Notes: generated from the letters alone by a model not told the origin. Positions 20,560 through 33,030 are shown, counted from the first letter of the stretch. The stretch: DNA of 64,000 bases from Aurelia coerulea (GCA_039566865.1 CM076957.1:6829896-6893895), one strand, 5' to 3'. Translations and numbers: made by a program.

Positions 20560-23500
20560 AGGGAATGTAAGCATATAAAAGTGTAAGGTGTGGCACGTGT
20601 CATATCCTTGCACAGTGATCCAGCAAGTGTAATAAATGCCGAAAAATGAAAGTTCTCAAAAACAATCACGCTGTAGCTCATTTGAAAGAGCAATGATTGG
20701 CACTTAAAATGAAAATAGAACTATTAAAATCGGACCTATGAGAGCCAAGAAACAGATTTTTAAAGTTTCAAGAAATCACAAGTTTACAATTTTCATATCG
20801 AGAAGACAATTAACACTTGATTTAGGCTAACTTCAAAATTCAATTTCTCTGCTCAAACAGCTCCGATTCTTGAAATTATTTTTTTATTTTGATCGTATAC
20901 ATCTCAGCATTATGTGTCTTTCATTTCATCGAAAACGAGTTTAAAATTTTCGCGAATTTTGCGAATTACTACAAGTACCATATTTGAGGATAAAAACCGA
21001 TATTTAGGCAGAAACAGTTGAAAATCTAAAAGACGGGGTCAAACGGTGTCTTAGCAAAAAAAAAAAATTAACTAGAACATGTTTTGAGTGCGTGTGCCAA
21101 AGTTTATCTTTGGGAACCTTCTGCAAAAAATTGTATGGCCGTTTTAGAATGAGTGGTCATTTCTTGAAAATGACATGTGGTCGTACTGAAACCAGTGTTG
21201 TTTTACATTAACTGAATTGATATTCTAGATAATGCCCTAAACTCATTTCAAATTAAAGAAAAGTCATTTAGCTGAATTCTTGAAACTAAGATGAATTGAA
21301 GAAACTAAAAATCAAAATACACTAACGTATAGTGGACTGAAGAACCAGGAACTCTACTCTTTGTGACGTCTGAACCCGACACTGTATCAATCATGTCAAA
21401 TTCAATTCCGAAGCACCACGTTCTTTCTTATCACTGTCAGACTAGACCTAATGCTTCCTCTTGAACTTTAATGTCATAGTTGTAGTTGACTGAGTTTGGC
21501 CGTACTTTCTTCAGAACGAGAACAAATGGTTATTGATCTGATTGATTTGATAGTTATAAGGACAGGGCAAATTTTGCGATGCTGTGGTGCCACTTTGACA
21601 TTTGCCTCGCAGTTTCTGAGACTACAGACACCAGAAACACCACTAAGACTGTCAGCGTTGATGGACTGAAGCTTTTCACCTATGGTATGATGCTGCACTT
21701 AGCAATACATTTCCACTCGGAAGAGAATAGATTTCCTTACTATACACCAAATGCTTGCCCATAACTGGGAGCGGAGCTGCTTGAATTCTCAAAAAAGGCT
21801 ATCTGATAGGTGTATGGTTTGAAAGCAGTCCTAACGCCTGGAACAAACATGTTCACAGCTTCCAAATTGACCCAGGATTCAGAGCAAGACAAACGTTTGT
21901 GCAACATGACATCCATGGCGTTTTGTCAGAATGCTCATAACATCTGCCCAGAATGTAGCAAAAGCGAGCCATATTCTACAAACTACGGCAAAAGTCAATG
22001 GGATGAATTATGATACTAAAACTCAAGAAGAAGCATTGGAGAAGTCTTCGTATTTATAACTGTGATGTGATAAGAAAGAATGTTATGCCTCTGAACTGAA
22101 TTTGATATGATTTGATGCAGTATTGAAACCAGACGTCACAAAGAGTAGAGTTCCTGGTTCTTCAATCCACGATACGTTAATGTATTTTGATTTTTAGTTT
22201 CTTCAATTCATCCTAGTTTCTAGAATTCAGCTGCATGACTTGTATTTAATTTGAAATGAGTTTAGGGCGTTATCTAAAATATCAATTCAGTTAATGTAAA
22301 ACAACACTGGTTTCAGTAACGACCACATGTCATTTCAAGAAATGACCACACATTCTAAAACGGCCATAGAATTTTTTGCAGAAGGTTCCCAAAGATAACT
22401 TTTGGCATACGCACTCGAAACATGTTCTAGTTAATTGTAATATTTTTTGCTAAGACACCGTTTGACCCCGTCTTTTAGATTTTCAACTGTTTCTACCTAA
22501 ATATCGGTCTTTATCCTCAAATATGGTACTTGTAGTAATTCGCAAAATTCGCGAAAATCTTAAACTCCTTTTCGATGAAATGAAAGACACATAATGCTGA
22601 GATGTATACAATCAAAATAAAAAAACAATTTCAAGAATCGGAGCTGTTTGAGCAGAGAAATTGAATTTTGAAGTTAGCCTAAATCAAGTGTTAATTGTCT
22701 TCTCGATATGAAATTTGTAAACTTGTGATTTTTTGAAACTTTAAAAATCTGTTTATTGGCTCTCATAGGTCCGATTTTAATAATTCCTTTTTTATTTTGA
22801 GTGCCAATCATTGCTCTTTCAAATGAGCTACAGCGTGATTGATTTTGAGAATTTTCATTTTTCAGCATTAATTACATTATTTTGCCATTCTGGATCATTG
22901 TGTCTTGTAGACCAGGCTAGGAATGAGGTACGGGTCACTTCTAAGCGGAGAAATTCATATGGGTATTTTGAGGTACCTATGACCCTAGGCATCTTGGAAC
23001 GTGATGGTGATCAGCGATCTGTTGGGGTTTAGGGGGTTAAATCGGGGGTTAAAGTTTGACCACTCTGAGCAAGCACCTCTGCGGAGGAGAACCAAGGTTT
23101 TCCTTTTAAATGACGCACGGGATGCCTTAGATCTGACCAAATTAAGCTAAAAAACACTTTATAAAGAAGTTAGATGCTGAAGGATAATTAGTAGCTCTTC
23201 AAACAATTGTCACGTGACATGAAATCACCCTTTTCCTTATATGGTAACTATCAATAAATAGCCAAAAATGTGTCACGAAAAGAGGAAAATGCGACTGCTG
23301 TCACTTTTATGTTTTTCTTGGAAGTACTTGCACCATGGTCAACGTACCAAATACTACATAATAATTTAAAGGAAAGTATCCCTGATACTCCGTGTCACTA
23401 TTAACGTGATTTTCGTCGCAATCATCAAAGGAAATGTCATCTTCCACGCTACCAGCAATTCTTCAATGTCTTCTGGGAATGCACTTTCAGTCCACTTGAT

Positions 23501-25459
23501 TTCAAATGTTCTTTCCCATCCATGCTGAGATATATCGCATATAAGCATTCTTTGGGCTGAGAGGTTCCTGGATTCTCGCGATAACATTTGCACGTAAAGT
23601 ATGCATTGGTATGCAGGAAGCAATGATGTATCGACTACTTTGTTTTGAATGAGGTATTTCTGTCGAAAAGCTTCTTACCTTCGATATTCACATTATTCTG
23701 ACAACATATAAAAGTTAAGCACATTTAGCAAGTTCTTCTATTATTCTTTCTTTGATACGGAACGAGATGAGCCAAGGGCAGTAAAAATACAGATTTTTTT
23801 ACTTTTCAACAACCACTTTCCAACATGCTAAAGATGTAATCGTCGACTGTAAATGCTTGGGATCCAAGTAAACATTTATTTTGACTCTCAGGCATCGATA
23901 TAGCACTGGAGTTTGACTCCTTTTTTGTGGAATCCAATTCCAAAAGCCAAGTATACATTTGTCTTTCTTTGAACTTTTGACAAAACTATCACCAACTTGT
24001 GTATATTAGCTGATTGTGACTTGATGGTTTCCTTTGGCTTCTTTTCCAAAGCATGAACGGAAATGCAAAAGTAAGTCTCAGCTTCTTCTTGGTTTGTAGT
24101 CAGCATTTTTGCATTCGTTTCATTCGACATTATTCTAGAGCTATGGTTAGGAAAAAAGTTCTGCGCAACAAATAATATTGAGGGCTTTTTGACGATTTGT
24201 AGAGATCGTTTCGAAAATCAAATTGATCAGTCGACTCTTGTTCCTTTCATTTTTAAAAGCCCTTTTTGATTTAGCTGACTGACTAATTATCCTGCCAAAA
24301 CAACTTCCCTTACTTCTTTCATTTGATTTGACACGGTGCTCTTGGCATATGTCTTTGACTATATCTACACATTCATATCTACTTGGTAAAGTTTTTAGGA
24401 ACTTTCATGTTAGCAGGACTCCACCACGCATTTACGGGCAACGATTACATCTCTTCCTTTTCTTCGAAATTGCAAACTAGCATATTGGAAACGGGTTGTT
24501 AAAACAAAGATCTATCAGTACTTTTATTGCCTTTGGGTCATCTCTTTGCGTATCAAAGAAAGGGTAATAGAAGAATTGCTAAATTTGCTTACATTTTATA
24601 TGGATGTTATCAGAATAATGTGAATATCGAAGGTAAGAAGCTCTTCGACAGAAATACCTCATTCAAAACAAAGTAGTTGATACATCATTGCTTCCTGCAT
24701 ACCTATGCATACTTTACGTGCAAATGTTATCGCGAGAATCCAGGAACCTCTCAGCCCAAAGAATGCTTACAGGCGATATATCTCAGCATGGATGGGAAAG
24801 AACATTTGAAATCAAGTGGACTGAAAGTGCATTCCCAGAAGACATTGAAGAATTGCTGGTAGCATAGAATATGACATTTCCTTTGATGATTGCGACGAAA
24901 ATCACGTTAATAGTGACATGGAGTATCAGGGATACTTTCCTTTAAATTATTATGTAGTATTTGGTACGTTGACCATGGTGCAAGTACTTCCAAGTAAAAC
25001 ATAAAAGTGACACCAGTCGCATTTTCCTCTTTTCGTAACACATTTTTGGCTATTTATTGATAGTTACCATATAAGGAAAAGGGTGATTTCATGTCACGTG
25101 ACCATTGTTTGAGGAAGCTACTAAGTATCATGCAGCATCTAACTTCTTTATAAAGTGGTTTTTAGCTTAATTTGGTCAGATCTAAGCCATCCCGTGCGCC
25201 ATTTAAAAGGAAAACCTTGGTTCTCCTCCGCAGAGGTGCTTGCTCAGAGTGGTCAAACTTTAACCCCCGATTTAACCCCCTAAACCCCAACAGATCGCTG
25301 ATCACCATCACGTTCCAAGATGCCTAGGGTCATAGGTACCTCAAAATACCCATATGAATTTCTCCGCTTAGAAGTGACCCGTACCTCATTCCTAGCCTGG
25401 TCTATTGTCTCCACATGGCTATTTTTATCAAGGGCTTAGTATATACGCTTAGATTCCCT
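20560..25459. mobile_element. Large TTAA foldback element interrupted by a second foldback
   Basis: Inverted ends AGGGAATGTAAGC and AGGGAATCTAAGC with TTAA at 20556-20559 and 25460-25463. The left arm is about 20560-21440. The right arm is about 22065-22908 and resumes at 25404-25459 after the inserted element 22909-25403. Arm identity is high over about 850 bp with indels. The loop (about 21,440-22,065) holds no recognised gene. Confidence 0.85.
22909..25403. mobile_element. Nested 2.5-kb foldback element
   Basis: Inverted ends AGACCAGGCTAGGAATGAGG. Arms of about 870 bp (22909-23790 and 24520-25403) with very high identity, and a roughly 730-bp loop. It is inserted near the right end of the outer foldback; candidate imperfect target duplication ATTGTGTC/ATTGTCTC. 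Short mirrored reading frames in the arms are consequences of the palindrome, not genes. Confidence 0.85.
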
Positions 25460-25852
25460 TTAAGGCAAATTCAAGGAGATAGAAGACGGAAATGACATGC
25501 AATTTTTGGGGTTTGGACTCACTACCCTTTCACTACCCTTCTTCTTATGCACTTTACATACCACACAGGCCAACCAGCCAGGCCATTAACAAGCTCTCCG
25601 AATGAGCAAAATTTCGAGTAAAAAATAACCACATTTGATGGCAAAAATGGCCATAAAACATATGGAAAAGAAACAAGCAAGAAGTGCATAAGAATTTAGA
25701 AATATAAACAAATTTACCTGCAACTTGTCTACGGGCGGCACTTTTTCAAATCCAACTTCCTCTTCTTCTTATCAATTGATCAATTACAAAGCAAATCAAC
25801 TCGGTTGGTTGCTGTTGTTGTTGCGCATAAGCTGTTGTTGTTGTTGGTTGTT
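25460..25852. other. Intergenic, nothing recognised
   Basis: No gene. Contains a (GTT)n-rich stretch at about 25,805-25,855. Confidence 0.5.
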
Positions 25853-25860
25853 GTTCCCAT

Positions 25861-25935
25861 TAGCCTGTGTTCCAGACCCCTTTGAACGGAAAGGAAACTT
25901 TCCTTTCCGTTCAAAGGGGTCTGGAACACAGGCTA
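25861..25935. mobile_element. 75-bp perfect hairpin MITE, 8-bp TSD
   Basis: Perfect palindrome with 37-bp arms starting TAGCCTGTGTTCCAGACCCC around a single central base. Exact 8-bp target duplication GTTCCCAT at 25853-25860 and 25936-25943. Almost nothing but inverted repeat. Confidence 0.9.
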
Positions 25936-26019
25936 GTTCCCATGTCTTCGAGGGTGGGACGGGTTTGTGCACCGGAGGGGAGGGGGGTGGGAGTTCTAGG
26001 CTAAATGTTAGTTAGAAGG

Positions 26020-26240
26020 TAGGGGTTCTGCGGCGAGCATATTCAAAATGGTACCGTTGGCTAGACTAATTTTTACGAAAATGGTACCCTTTTGGCTAGA
26101 CCAATTTGACCTTTCCCTAGACCAATATTGTCAAATATGATACCCTTGATGACCGTTCCCCAGACCAATAGTACCAAATATGATACCCTTGGCTAGACCA
26201 AAATTGCAAAAAGTACACCCTTGCTCGCGGCACATCCCTA
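26020..26240. mobile_element. Word-repeat element, word GATACCCTTGGCTAGACCAA
   Basis: Inverted ends TAGGGGTTCTGCGGCGAGCA and, reverse-complemented, TAGGGATGTGCCGCGAGCA. The interior repeats ggtacccttt-ggctagaccaa five or so times in direct orientation. The target duplication was not resolved. Confidence 0.75.
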
Positions 26241-26242
26241 GG

Positions 26243-26265
26243 TAGCCTGTGTTCCAGACAGGCTA
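26243..26265. mobile_element. 23-bp micro-element related to the 75-bp hairpin
   Basis: TAGCCTGTGTTCCAGACAGG then CTA: only the termini of the hairpin family at 25861. It is flanked by the direct repeat ATCCCTAGG at 26234-26242 and 26266-26274, so it behaves as a discrete insertion or an internally collapsed one. A poly-C run follows at about 26,298-26,315. Confidence 0.75.
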
Positions 26266-27070
26266 ATCCCTAGGTACCTTTACTATGGAAGAACCTCCCC
26301 CCCCCCCCCCCCCCCAGTGGGTTTGTGTGTGTGCTTGACATATCAGAAATGAATCATACACCAAGGAAATTTATCTATTGCTCGGGAACCTTAAGGTAAC
26401 TCTGCTTTCCGCTCTAGTGCACAGCGAGATGCCGTTTCGCAAAACCACTCTCCTCAGAAAACAGTTAATTTCTCCATTATTATTCAGTCTATCGAAAAGC
26501 GGTAAAAAGGATGCTGTTCTGTATAATCTGGGCAATCGAAAGATGTATAAATCGCAATGTTTCCGTCAACCCTGGCTTCGCAAATCCTCGGGGGGGTAAC
26601 TTAATAGGTTTGAGGTACGGGGACGTGCCATTATTTAGGGGTACCTTTTTTCTGAAAAGTGCGGAATTATGGGTGTCATTTTCAGAAGTATGTGCGGAAT
26701 TATGGGTACCATTTGAAGAAACATGCAGACTTTTGGGTATCATTCTGAAGAAATATTGCAGAATTATTAGGAGGCAAGTTTAGCGCCTGGGGGTGGAGGC
26801 CATGGAGGTGCCTAAAGCCAAGGATGGGTATGTGTGAACCCCAGTTGGTCTGATTTCTACCCCCTCCCAGTTTTGGGTATCCTTTTCACATAATTCAATA
26901 ATGCACCAGTTTTGGGTATGGTTTCTACAATTCACCCAGTTTTGGACATGTTTTTCATTCAAACAAGATATAAGCAAGATGTACAAGAAAAATTCACCTG
27001 GGTAAAGAGACGTTTGTGAGCTATATGCTGTGTGTGTATGTCAGTGGTGTAGAGCTGGGGGGGCTCAGGG

Positions 27071-29043
27071 GGGAGTCCCTAATTCAAGATTCAAGATCCA
27101 AGATCCAAGATCCAAAGATCCGGAATTCAAGATCCAGAGTGAAACACCCTAATTCAAGATCCGGAATTCAAGATTCAAAATGAAACACCCTAATTCAAGA
27201 TCCAGAATTCAAGATTCAAAATGAAACACCCTAATTCAAGATCCGGAATTCAAGATTCAAAATGAAACACCCTAATTCAAGATCCGGAATTCAAGATTCA
27301 AAATGAAACACCCTAATTCAAGATCCAGAATTCAAGATTCAAAATGAAACACCCTAATTCAAGATCCAGAATTCAAGATTCAAAATGAAACACGCTAACT
27401 CAAGATCCGGAATTCAAGATTCAAAATGAAACACCCTAATTCAAGATCCGGAATTCAAGATTCAAAATGAAACACCCTAATTCAAGATCCAGAATTCAAG
27501 ATTCAAAATGAAAACACTCTAATTCAAGATCCAGAATTCAAGATGGTGTTCCAGTGATTTTTTAAGTGAACTGCGCTAATCTAGGAAACTTAAGGCCCAA
27601 TCTTTTTTAACGTTTAAAAACCATGCTAACTGGATTAAAAAAGCTAAGAAACCTTTGTAATTTATATTTTTGGAGCAGTACAGTAAATACAAATTTTTAA
27701 CAGCATTTTAGGTACTTGTTTAAGAGAGCTTCTAAGAAACTTCAAAGCCCCTTCATGTAAGCAATGCTGGACACTGGCTTAGTATCTGATTTTCACATTC
27801 TCTCACAGTAATAGCAACTGAAAGTTGGGTGTACTTGGTGTGAACATTTTAACTCCAAATTGTGTTCATCAACAAGTTTTACCCAAGTTTTTCAGTGTTT
27901 CAATTTCTAAAACTTCTTACTTTGAATTTTGGCTTCCTTGGCTCTGATGAGTTGAGGGTCTCAGATCATGGAAATTTATTTGAATTTCTTTCAAATGATT
28001 TCAGCTCTTAAATACATAGCAATATGATTTGCACTGTTCCAGATGTTGACCAATATCGAAAAGCGAGAAAGTTCCTTGTTTGGCCTAGGCACTATTTGCC
28101 TCTCAGAAATTCATGCCTAGGCCATACAAAAAACCTTATCGCAACTCACTATTTGTCATTATCCAGATTAGTGGACATCATATTCCAATAACGCTTTATA
28201 ATATTAACCATTATACTTTTACCAGTTTGCTACTACTATTCTTCTCGTTATGTTTTGTATATATTTCGCTTGTTTTTGTTCTCAAAGCGGCTCAGACTAG
28301 ATAAGCTTTGCTTTTTCTGAGTCGTATAAGTTTTACAGTACATTGTATTATGTATCATGTATTTCTTATGAATAAAGTTTGAATTGAATTGAATTGAATT
28401 GACTTGAATTGAATATATCTTTAAGAGCTGAAATCACGTCAAAGAATTTTTGAATAAACATCCATTGTATTCAACTCCACTCAGTAACTGCCGGATCCAA
28501 AATGATTTGTTTTCAAAATTGAAACATTTAAAACTTCTTCAATTCCGAACTAGGGTGTTTCCATTTTGAATCTTGAATTCTGGATCTTGAATTAGGGGGT
28601 TTCATTTTGAATCTTGAATTCTGGATCTTGAATTAGGGTGTTTCATTTTGAATCTTGAATTCCGGATCTTGAATTAGGGTGTTTCATTTTGAATCTTGAA
28701 TTCTGGATCTTGAATTAGGGTGTTTTCATTTTGAATCTTGAATTCTGGATCTTGAATTAGGGTGTTTCATTTTGAATCTTGAATTCTGGATCTTGAATTA
28801 GGGTGTTTTACTTTGAATCTTGAATTCTGGATCTTGAATTAGGGTGTTTCACTTTGAATCTTGAATTCCGGATCTTGAATTAGGGTGTTTCATGTTGAAT
28901 CTTGAATTCCGGATCTTGAATTAGGGTGTTTCATTTTGAATCTTGAATTCTGGATCTTAAATTAGGGTGTTTCATTTTGAATCTTGAATTCCGGATCTTT
29001 GGATCTTGGATCTTGGATCTTGAATCTTGAATTAGGGACTCCC
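27071..29043. mobile_element. Foldback-type transposon with tandem-repeat arms, 9-bp TSD
   Basis: Ends GGGAGTCCCTAATTCAAG inverted, with a 9-bp target duplication GGCTCAGGG at 27062-27070 and 29044-29052. Each arm (27,071-27,545 and 28,553-29,043) is a tandem array of about 42-bp units (attcaagatccggaattcaa, gattcaaaatgaaacaccct). This is the arrangement of Drosophila FB elements. The roughly 1-kb interior has no transposase; it includes a LINE-like 3' tail ending in (GAATT)n at about 28,385-28,415. Confidence 0.9.
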
Positions 29044-29355
29044 GGCTCAGGGGGGCTCAGTACACTGTATGTACATGTACCAAGCCAGGTACTAAAGCTA
29101 TTTTACTATTTTAGCCTATTTTTCGAGCCATTACATAAAAGTACATCATACAAGTCTTCATACCACCAAACAGCGCTAGACTATATCATGTTCATGTATA
29201 AAAAAGGTAGGCAATTAACTAACTAGGCCTTGCCCTTTATGAGCTTTTATGTGTGCTAGCACTATCATCAGGCACTTCTCATACAGAACATGCATTAATC
29301 TGTTTGTTTGTCAGGTGGTGGAGATTAGAACGGCTGGTAGTCGTTCTAAATAGAT

Positions 29356-29597
29356 CCAATCTTACCTGCCAGTTGATTGTGTCACATTGCTCTCCTCACT
29401 TCTCCACATCTCATCATATCAACTTTCATATTATTTGCATAAGGCCATCATGGCAATGTGTTGTTGTTGTTCTATGATAAAACAACAACAGCAACAACAC
29501 AGGAACATGATGGCCTGTAACAAATGCAAATGAAAATTGAGCTGAGTGAGAGAAGAGATGTGAACAATGTGACACAATTAACTGGCAGGTAAGATTG
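29356..29597. repeat. Imperfect hairpin, about 240 bp
   Basis: caatcttacctgccagttga is mirrored by tggcaggtaagattg, and the centre is (GTT)n/(AAC)n. Probably a small foldback MITE; the target duplication was not found. Confidence 0.7.
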
Positions 29598-31895
29598 AAT
29601 TTTATTAAATTTTGAACTAGGAGTGCCAGTGGCATGATTTCACATCCTATTTTGAAATTATTTTCATTTATTGCTCATCATTTGATCATTGATTGAACTG
29701 GACTGGACCATAAATAAGGCCTCTGTGATGTGAATCATTTTTTATCAACATTCAAAAATTCAACTTCACTACTACTTCACTTATGACTTGAGTTTAACAT
29801 CAAACGTTTTGCTGTAGCTCAATAATATCTCAAAACTAATTCAAACATTTTTGCAAAATACTGTCTGACACTTAACCTGTACCCTGTATATACAGTAGCT
29901 TAACCATTTACCTCTGCATGCAGACCCCGTTTCTCCACTAGATGTGCATGACCTGATACTGAGCTATACTGAGTGATCTAAATTAAAAACTTTCAAAACA
30001 TACTCTTTCATATGGCTTAAGAATTCATTTAAAATGGAAAGAATCCTTTCAAAATTCTCAAGAAGTCTTGAATCCTTTTATTGACGATGCGCAAAGGCAT
30101 GTATTGTAAGGCAATGGTATGCGCACCGTCATCAATTTTAAGTGCAGAAAAAGCCAGGGGAGGTCAGTTTGAGAGAGATATTTGTTTGTTTGCCTTTTTG
30201 TGGTTTATAAAAGACACTGGTCTGAAAGTTCCAGTTTTGGGTATGGTTATTTCAATATAATCTGCAGTTTTGGGTATCATTTTTGTCATAAGCCATCCAG
30301 TTTTTGGGTAATGTTTTGTTTGCACCTTCGCAAATACCGGTCCTGGACTTTAGGCACCTCCACCCCTGGGGTTTAACAGGGTTTCAGTCAGAACTGAAAA
30401 CTCTTTGGACTAAGAGAAATGTTGCCCTTAAAACATGTACTTAGATTTTACTGTACATTAACTATCATATAGGTGAAAGTGAAGTTGCTGTTTTTTGCAT
30501 TGTTCTTTGCCTTGCGGAATTATGGGCCAAGTTTTCATCATCTTGCGGAATTATGGGCCATGTTTTCATCAGGTTTGCGGAATTATGGGTCACATTTTTT
30601 CAGATATGTGCGGAATTATGGGTCCAAATTCTGAACCAAAATGGCACGTCCCCGTCCAAAACTAGGCTTAGTTACCCCCCCGAGCGCAAATCCTTGCACA
30701 AATATTTTTGCTGATTTCAGAAAAGTGGATTTACCTCCAAAACTACTCGAAAAAGTTTCGATTTTTTTTCGCTCCATCTTTAGCAAAGTAGTTGATTTAC
30801 AACTTTTCCAAGTCTGATTGAAAAAGCTAGGCTAGATTTCCTGCAATCGAATTTTACATTTCTGTTTACTTTTCGACATTGAAGGGGAAAAGCGTTGGTC
30901 AACAGTTTAGCCCATGCAGAACGATTTGAACGCCCATAGAATGTTTTTGTAAAAAAATAGTTCTTCATCTAAGCTCTATGCTCATTGTGGACTCTAAAAG
31001 AAATTGATAATTTGTGAATGCTTACGAAAGTCTCTCGAAAGACACCCAAAGCATGGTTTCGTGAAGTTGGTGGTAAAAATCAGTAATTTTTAATCAATAG
31101 ATGCAAATGATACTTTTACAAGCGCATTAAGGATGTCTTTTGAGACCTGCGTATGGTATTCCCCATTCCCAAAAGATAACGTTCATTTGTTTGCCAATGG
31201 AAAAACTTCTGAAAGTTGTTTCAAGCCTGAGCTTTTGCAAGCGTGCTTCATAGCATGGTAATCTGTTGACCAAGGTTTCTCCAATTCGCAATCGAAAAGT
31301 AAACAGAAATACGAAATTCGATTGCAGGAAATCTAGCCTAGCTTTTTCAGTCAGACTTGGCAAAGTTGTTGATCAACAATCTAGCTAAAGATGGAACGAA
31401 AAAAAATCAAACATTTTTCGAGTAGTTTTGGAGTTAAATCCACTTTTCTGAAATTAGCAAAAAGATTTGAACTAGGATTTGCGAAACCAGGGTTGACGGA
31501 AACATTGCGATTTATACATCTTTCGATTGCCCAGATTATACACAACAACATCCTTTTTACTGCTTTTCGATAGGCCGAACAATACTGGAGAAATTAACTG
31601 TTTTCTGAGGAGAGTGGTTTTGCGAAACGGCATTTCGCTGTGCACTAGAGCGGAAAGCAGAGTTACCTTAACCTTTGCCCATGTTAGTCATCTTTGGCTT
31701 CAATCATGAAAAATCGGTAAAATAGGCAGTTGTTCGGCGAAATTCAAATTCTTTATGCGACGAAATTCTGTGGGTATCTTTCTGAAAAGTAACCCGGCAT
31801 CCTCAGCACGGCACAGCACCAAATTACCACCGCACGGGTATTACTTTAACGCAGAGGAAATTTATGCAACAACAAATTAACGCGAACTGTCAAGC

Positions 31896-32288
31896 CATGG
31901 GTAGTTAGACACTGCTGGTGTGCTTCTTTGGAGGAGCGCTGGATGATATGTATCTGCGGGGGAAATTTTTTGTAGTACTGCGGAGGAGATATCGAAAGGA
32001 CGAAAATATTCGCAGTACTATAAAAAATTTCCCCCGCAGATATCTCCTCCGCAGTACTATAAAAAATTTCCCCCGCAGATACATATTATCCAGCTCTTCT
32101 CCATAGAAGCACACCAGCAGTGTTCCGCAGTACTATAAAAATTTCCCACGCAGATATCTCCTCCGCAGTACTATAAAAAATTTCCCCCGCAGGTATCTCC
32201 TCCGCAGTACTATAAAAATGTCCCCCGCAGATACATATTATCCAGCTCTTCTCCATAGAAGCACACCAGCAGTGTCTAACTACCCATG
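31896..32288. mobile_element. 393-bp palindromic element with internal about 42-bp units, 7-bp TSD
   Basis: Ends CATGGGTAGTTAGACACTGC inverted, exact 7-bp target duplication GTCAAGC at 31889-31895 and 32289-32295. The interior repeats ctcctccgcagtactataaa with aatttcccccgcagatat, mostly in one direction with one inverted copy. Confidence 0.88.
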
Positions 32289-32329
32289 GTCAAGCTATAG
32301 AGAATATATTAGAGATTTTTCAATCAGCG

Positions 32330-33030
32330 TTAATTACTGCACCGTGCTGATTTGGTGCAATAAGTTATATCCCTAAGAAAAACCTCATTATGCTGTATAG
32401 AAGTCTCGTTGAGCCCTATTTTAGGTATTGTGTTCCTGTTTGGGGATCTTGCGGTGCATCAGCCCTCGATAAGTTGCAAAAACTTAAAACTTGAGCCACC
32501 AGGATAGTCACAAACAGCCCCTATGTCACTGCAGCTTTGCCTTTGATAAGGAAGCTTGGTTGGCTTACCATTTGAGAACTGATCGATTTTAAGACTAGGA
32601 AGATGGTCTATAAATCTCTGAACGCCCTGCCCCTGATTACTTGAGAAACATATTTCAAAGTGTATCTGAAGCTACTAACCGTCAGCTGAGGAACTCTAAA
32701 AAGGGCCTTAGATTACCATTACTGAGAACATCAACTGGTCAGAAATCGTTTGCTTACAGAGGGGGCTAAGGTTTCAAGTGACCTAGATAGTGGTGTCAAG
32801 GTGTCCTCATCGCTCAGCACTTTTCGAAGAAAATGTAAAGCCAAACTATGACTCTTCTCGTTTTTCTTTCTTCTTTTTTTGTCAAAGATTATTGTAAAGA
32901 GGATCATATTATATATTTAGTTATTATCTAATTCTAATATTACTTTAGCATGGCTCCCTGTAAAGCAGTATGTAAATATTGAGTGGATTACCATGGATAA
33001 AAAAGGTAAAATGAATGAAATGAACTAAAA
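32330..33030 (+). pseudogene. Degenerate LINE reverse transcriptase C-terminus
   Basis: Conceptual translation with stops and shifts reads KNLIMLYRSLVEPYFRYC, VWGSCGASALDKLQKL, PDYLRNIFQSVSE and RNSKKGLRLPLLRTSTGQKS, the post-RT region of CR1/L2-like LINEs. The 3' tail is (AATG)n near 33,010-33,030. Different family from 7303-8274; clearly dead. Confidence 0.8.

Larger units (their letters stand above)
26788..30366. mobile_element. Inner word-repeat element, word CAGTTTTGGGTAT
   Basis: Inverted ends near 26,788 and 30,366 (cctgggggtggagg ... ggtgcctaaag and its complement). Word copies lie at 26,868-26,945 and 30,230-30,310, in direct orientation on both sides. Boundaries are approximate; a possible degenerate duplication is gtttagc/gtttaac. 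It contains the tandem-repeat foldback 27071-29043. Confidence 0.6.
26587..30684. mobile_element. Word-repeat element (word GCGGAATTATGGGT), 8-bp TSD, itself carrying nested insertions
   Basis: Perfect 14-bp inverted ends CTCGGGGGGGTAAC with an 8-bp target duplication CGCAAATC at 26579-26586 and 30685-30692. About four word copies lie near the left end (26,660-26,765) and four near the right end (30,510-30,620), all in the same orientation. A second element with its own word (cagttttgggtat) is inserted inside. Confidence 0.85.
26395..31667. mobile_element. TTAA foldback element carrying a multi-level nest
   Basis: Inverted ends GGTAACTCTGCTTTCCGCTC with TTAA at 26391-26394 and 31668-31671. 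Left arm 26395-26586 then 30693-30960; right arm about 31200-31667. The left arm is split by the element 26587-30684. Without its passenger it is about 1.17 kb. Confidence 0.85.

Noticed and set aside
23366..24862. Mirrored small proteins near 23.5 and 24.8 kb
   Set aside because: They arise from the inverted arms of the nested foldback and have no supporting domain.
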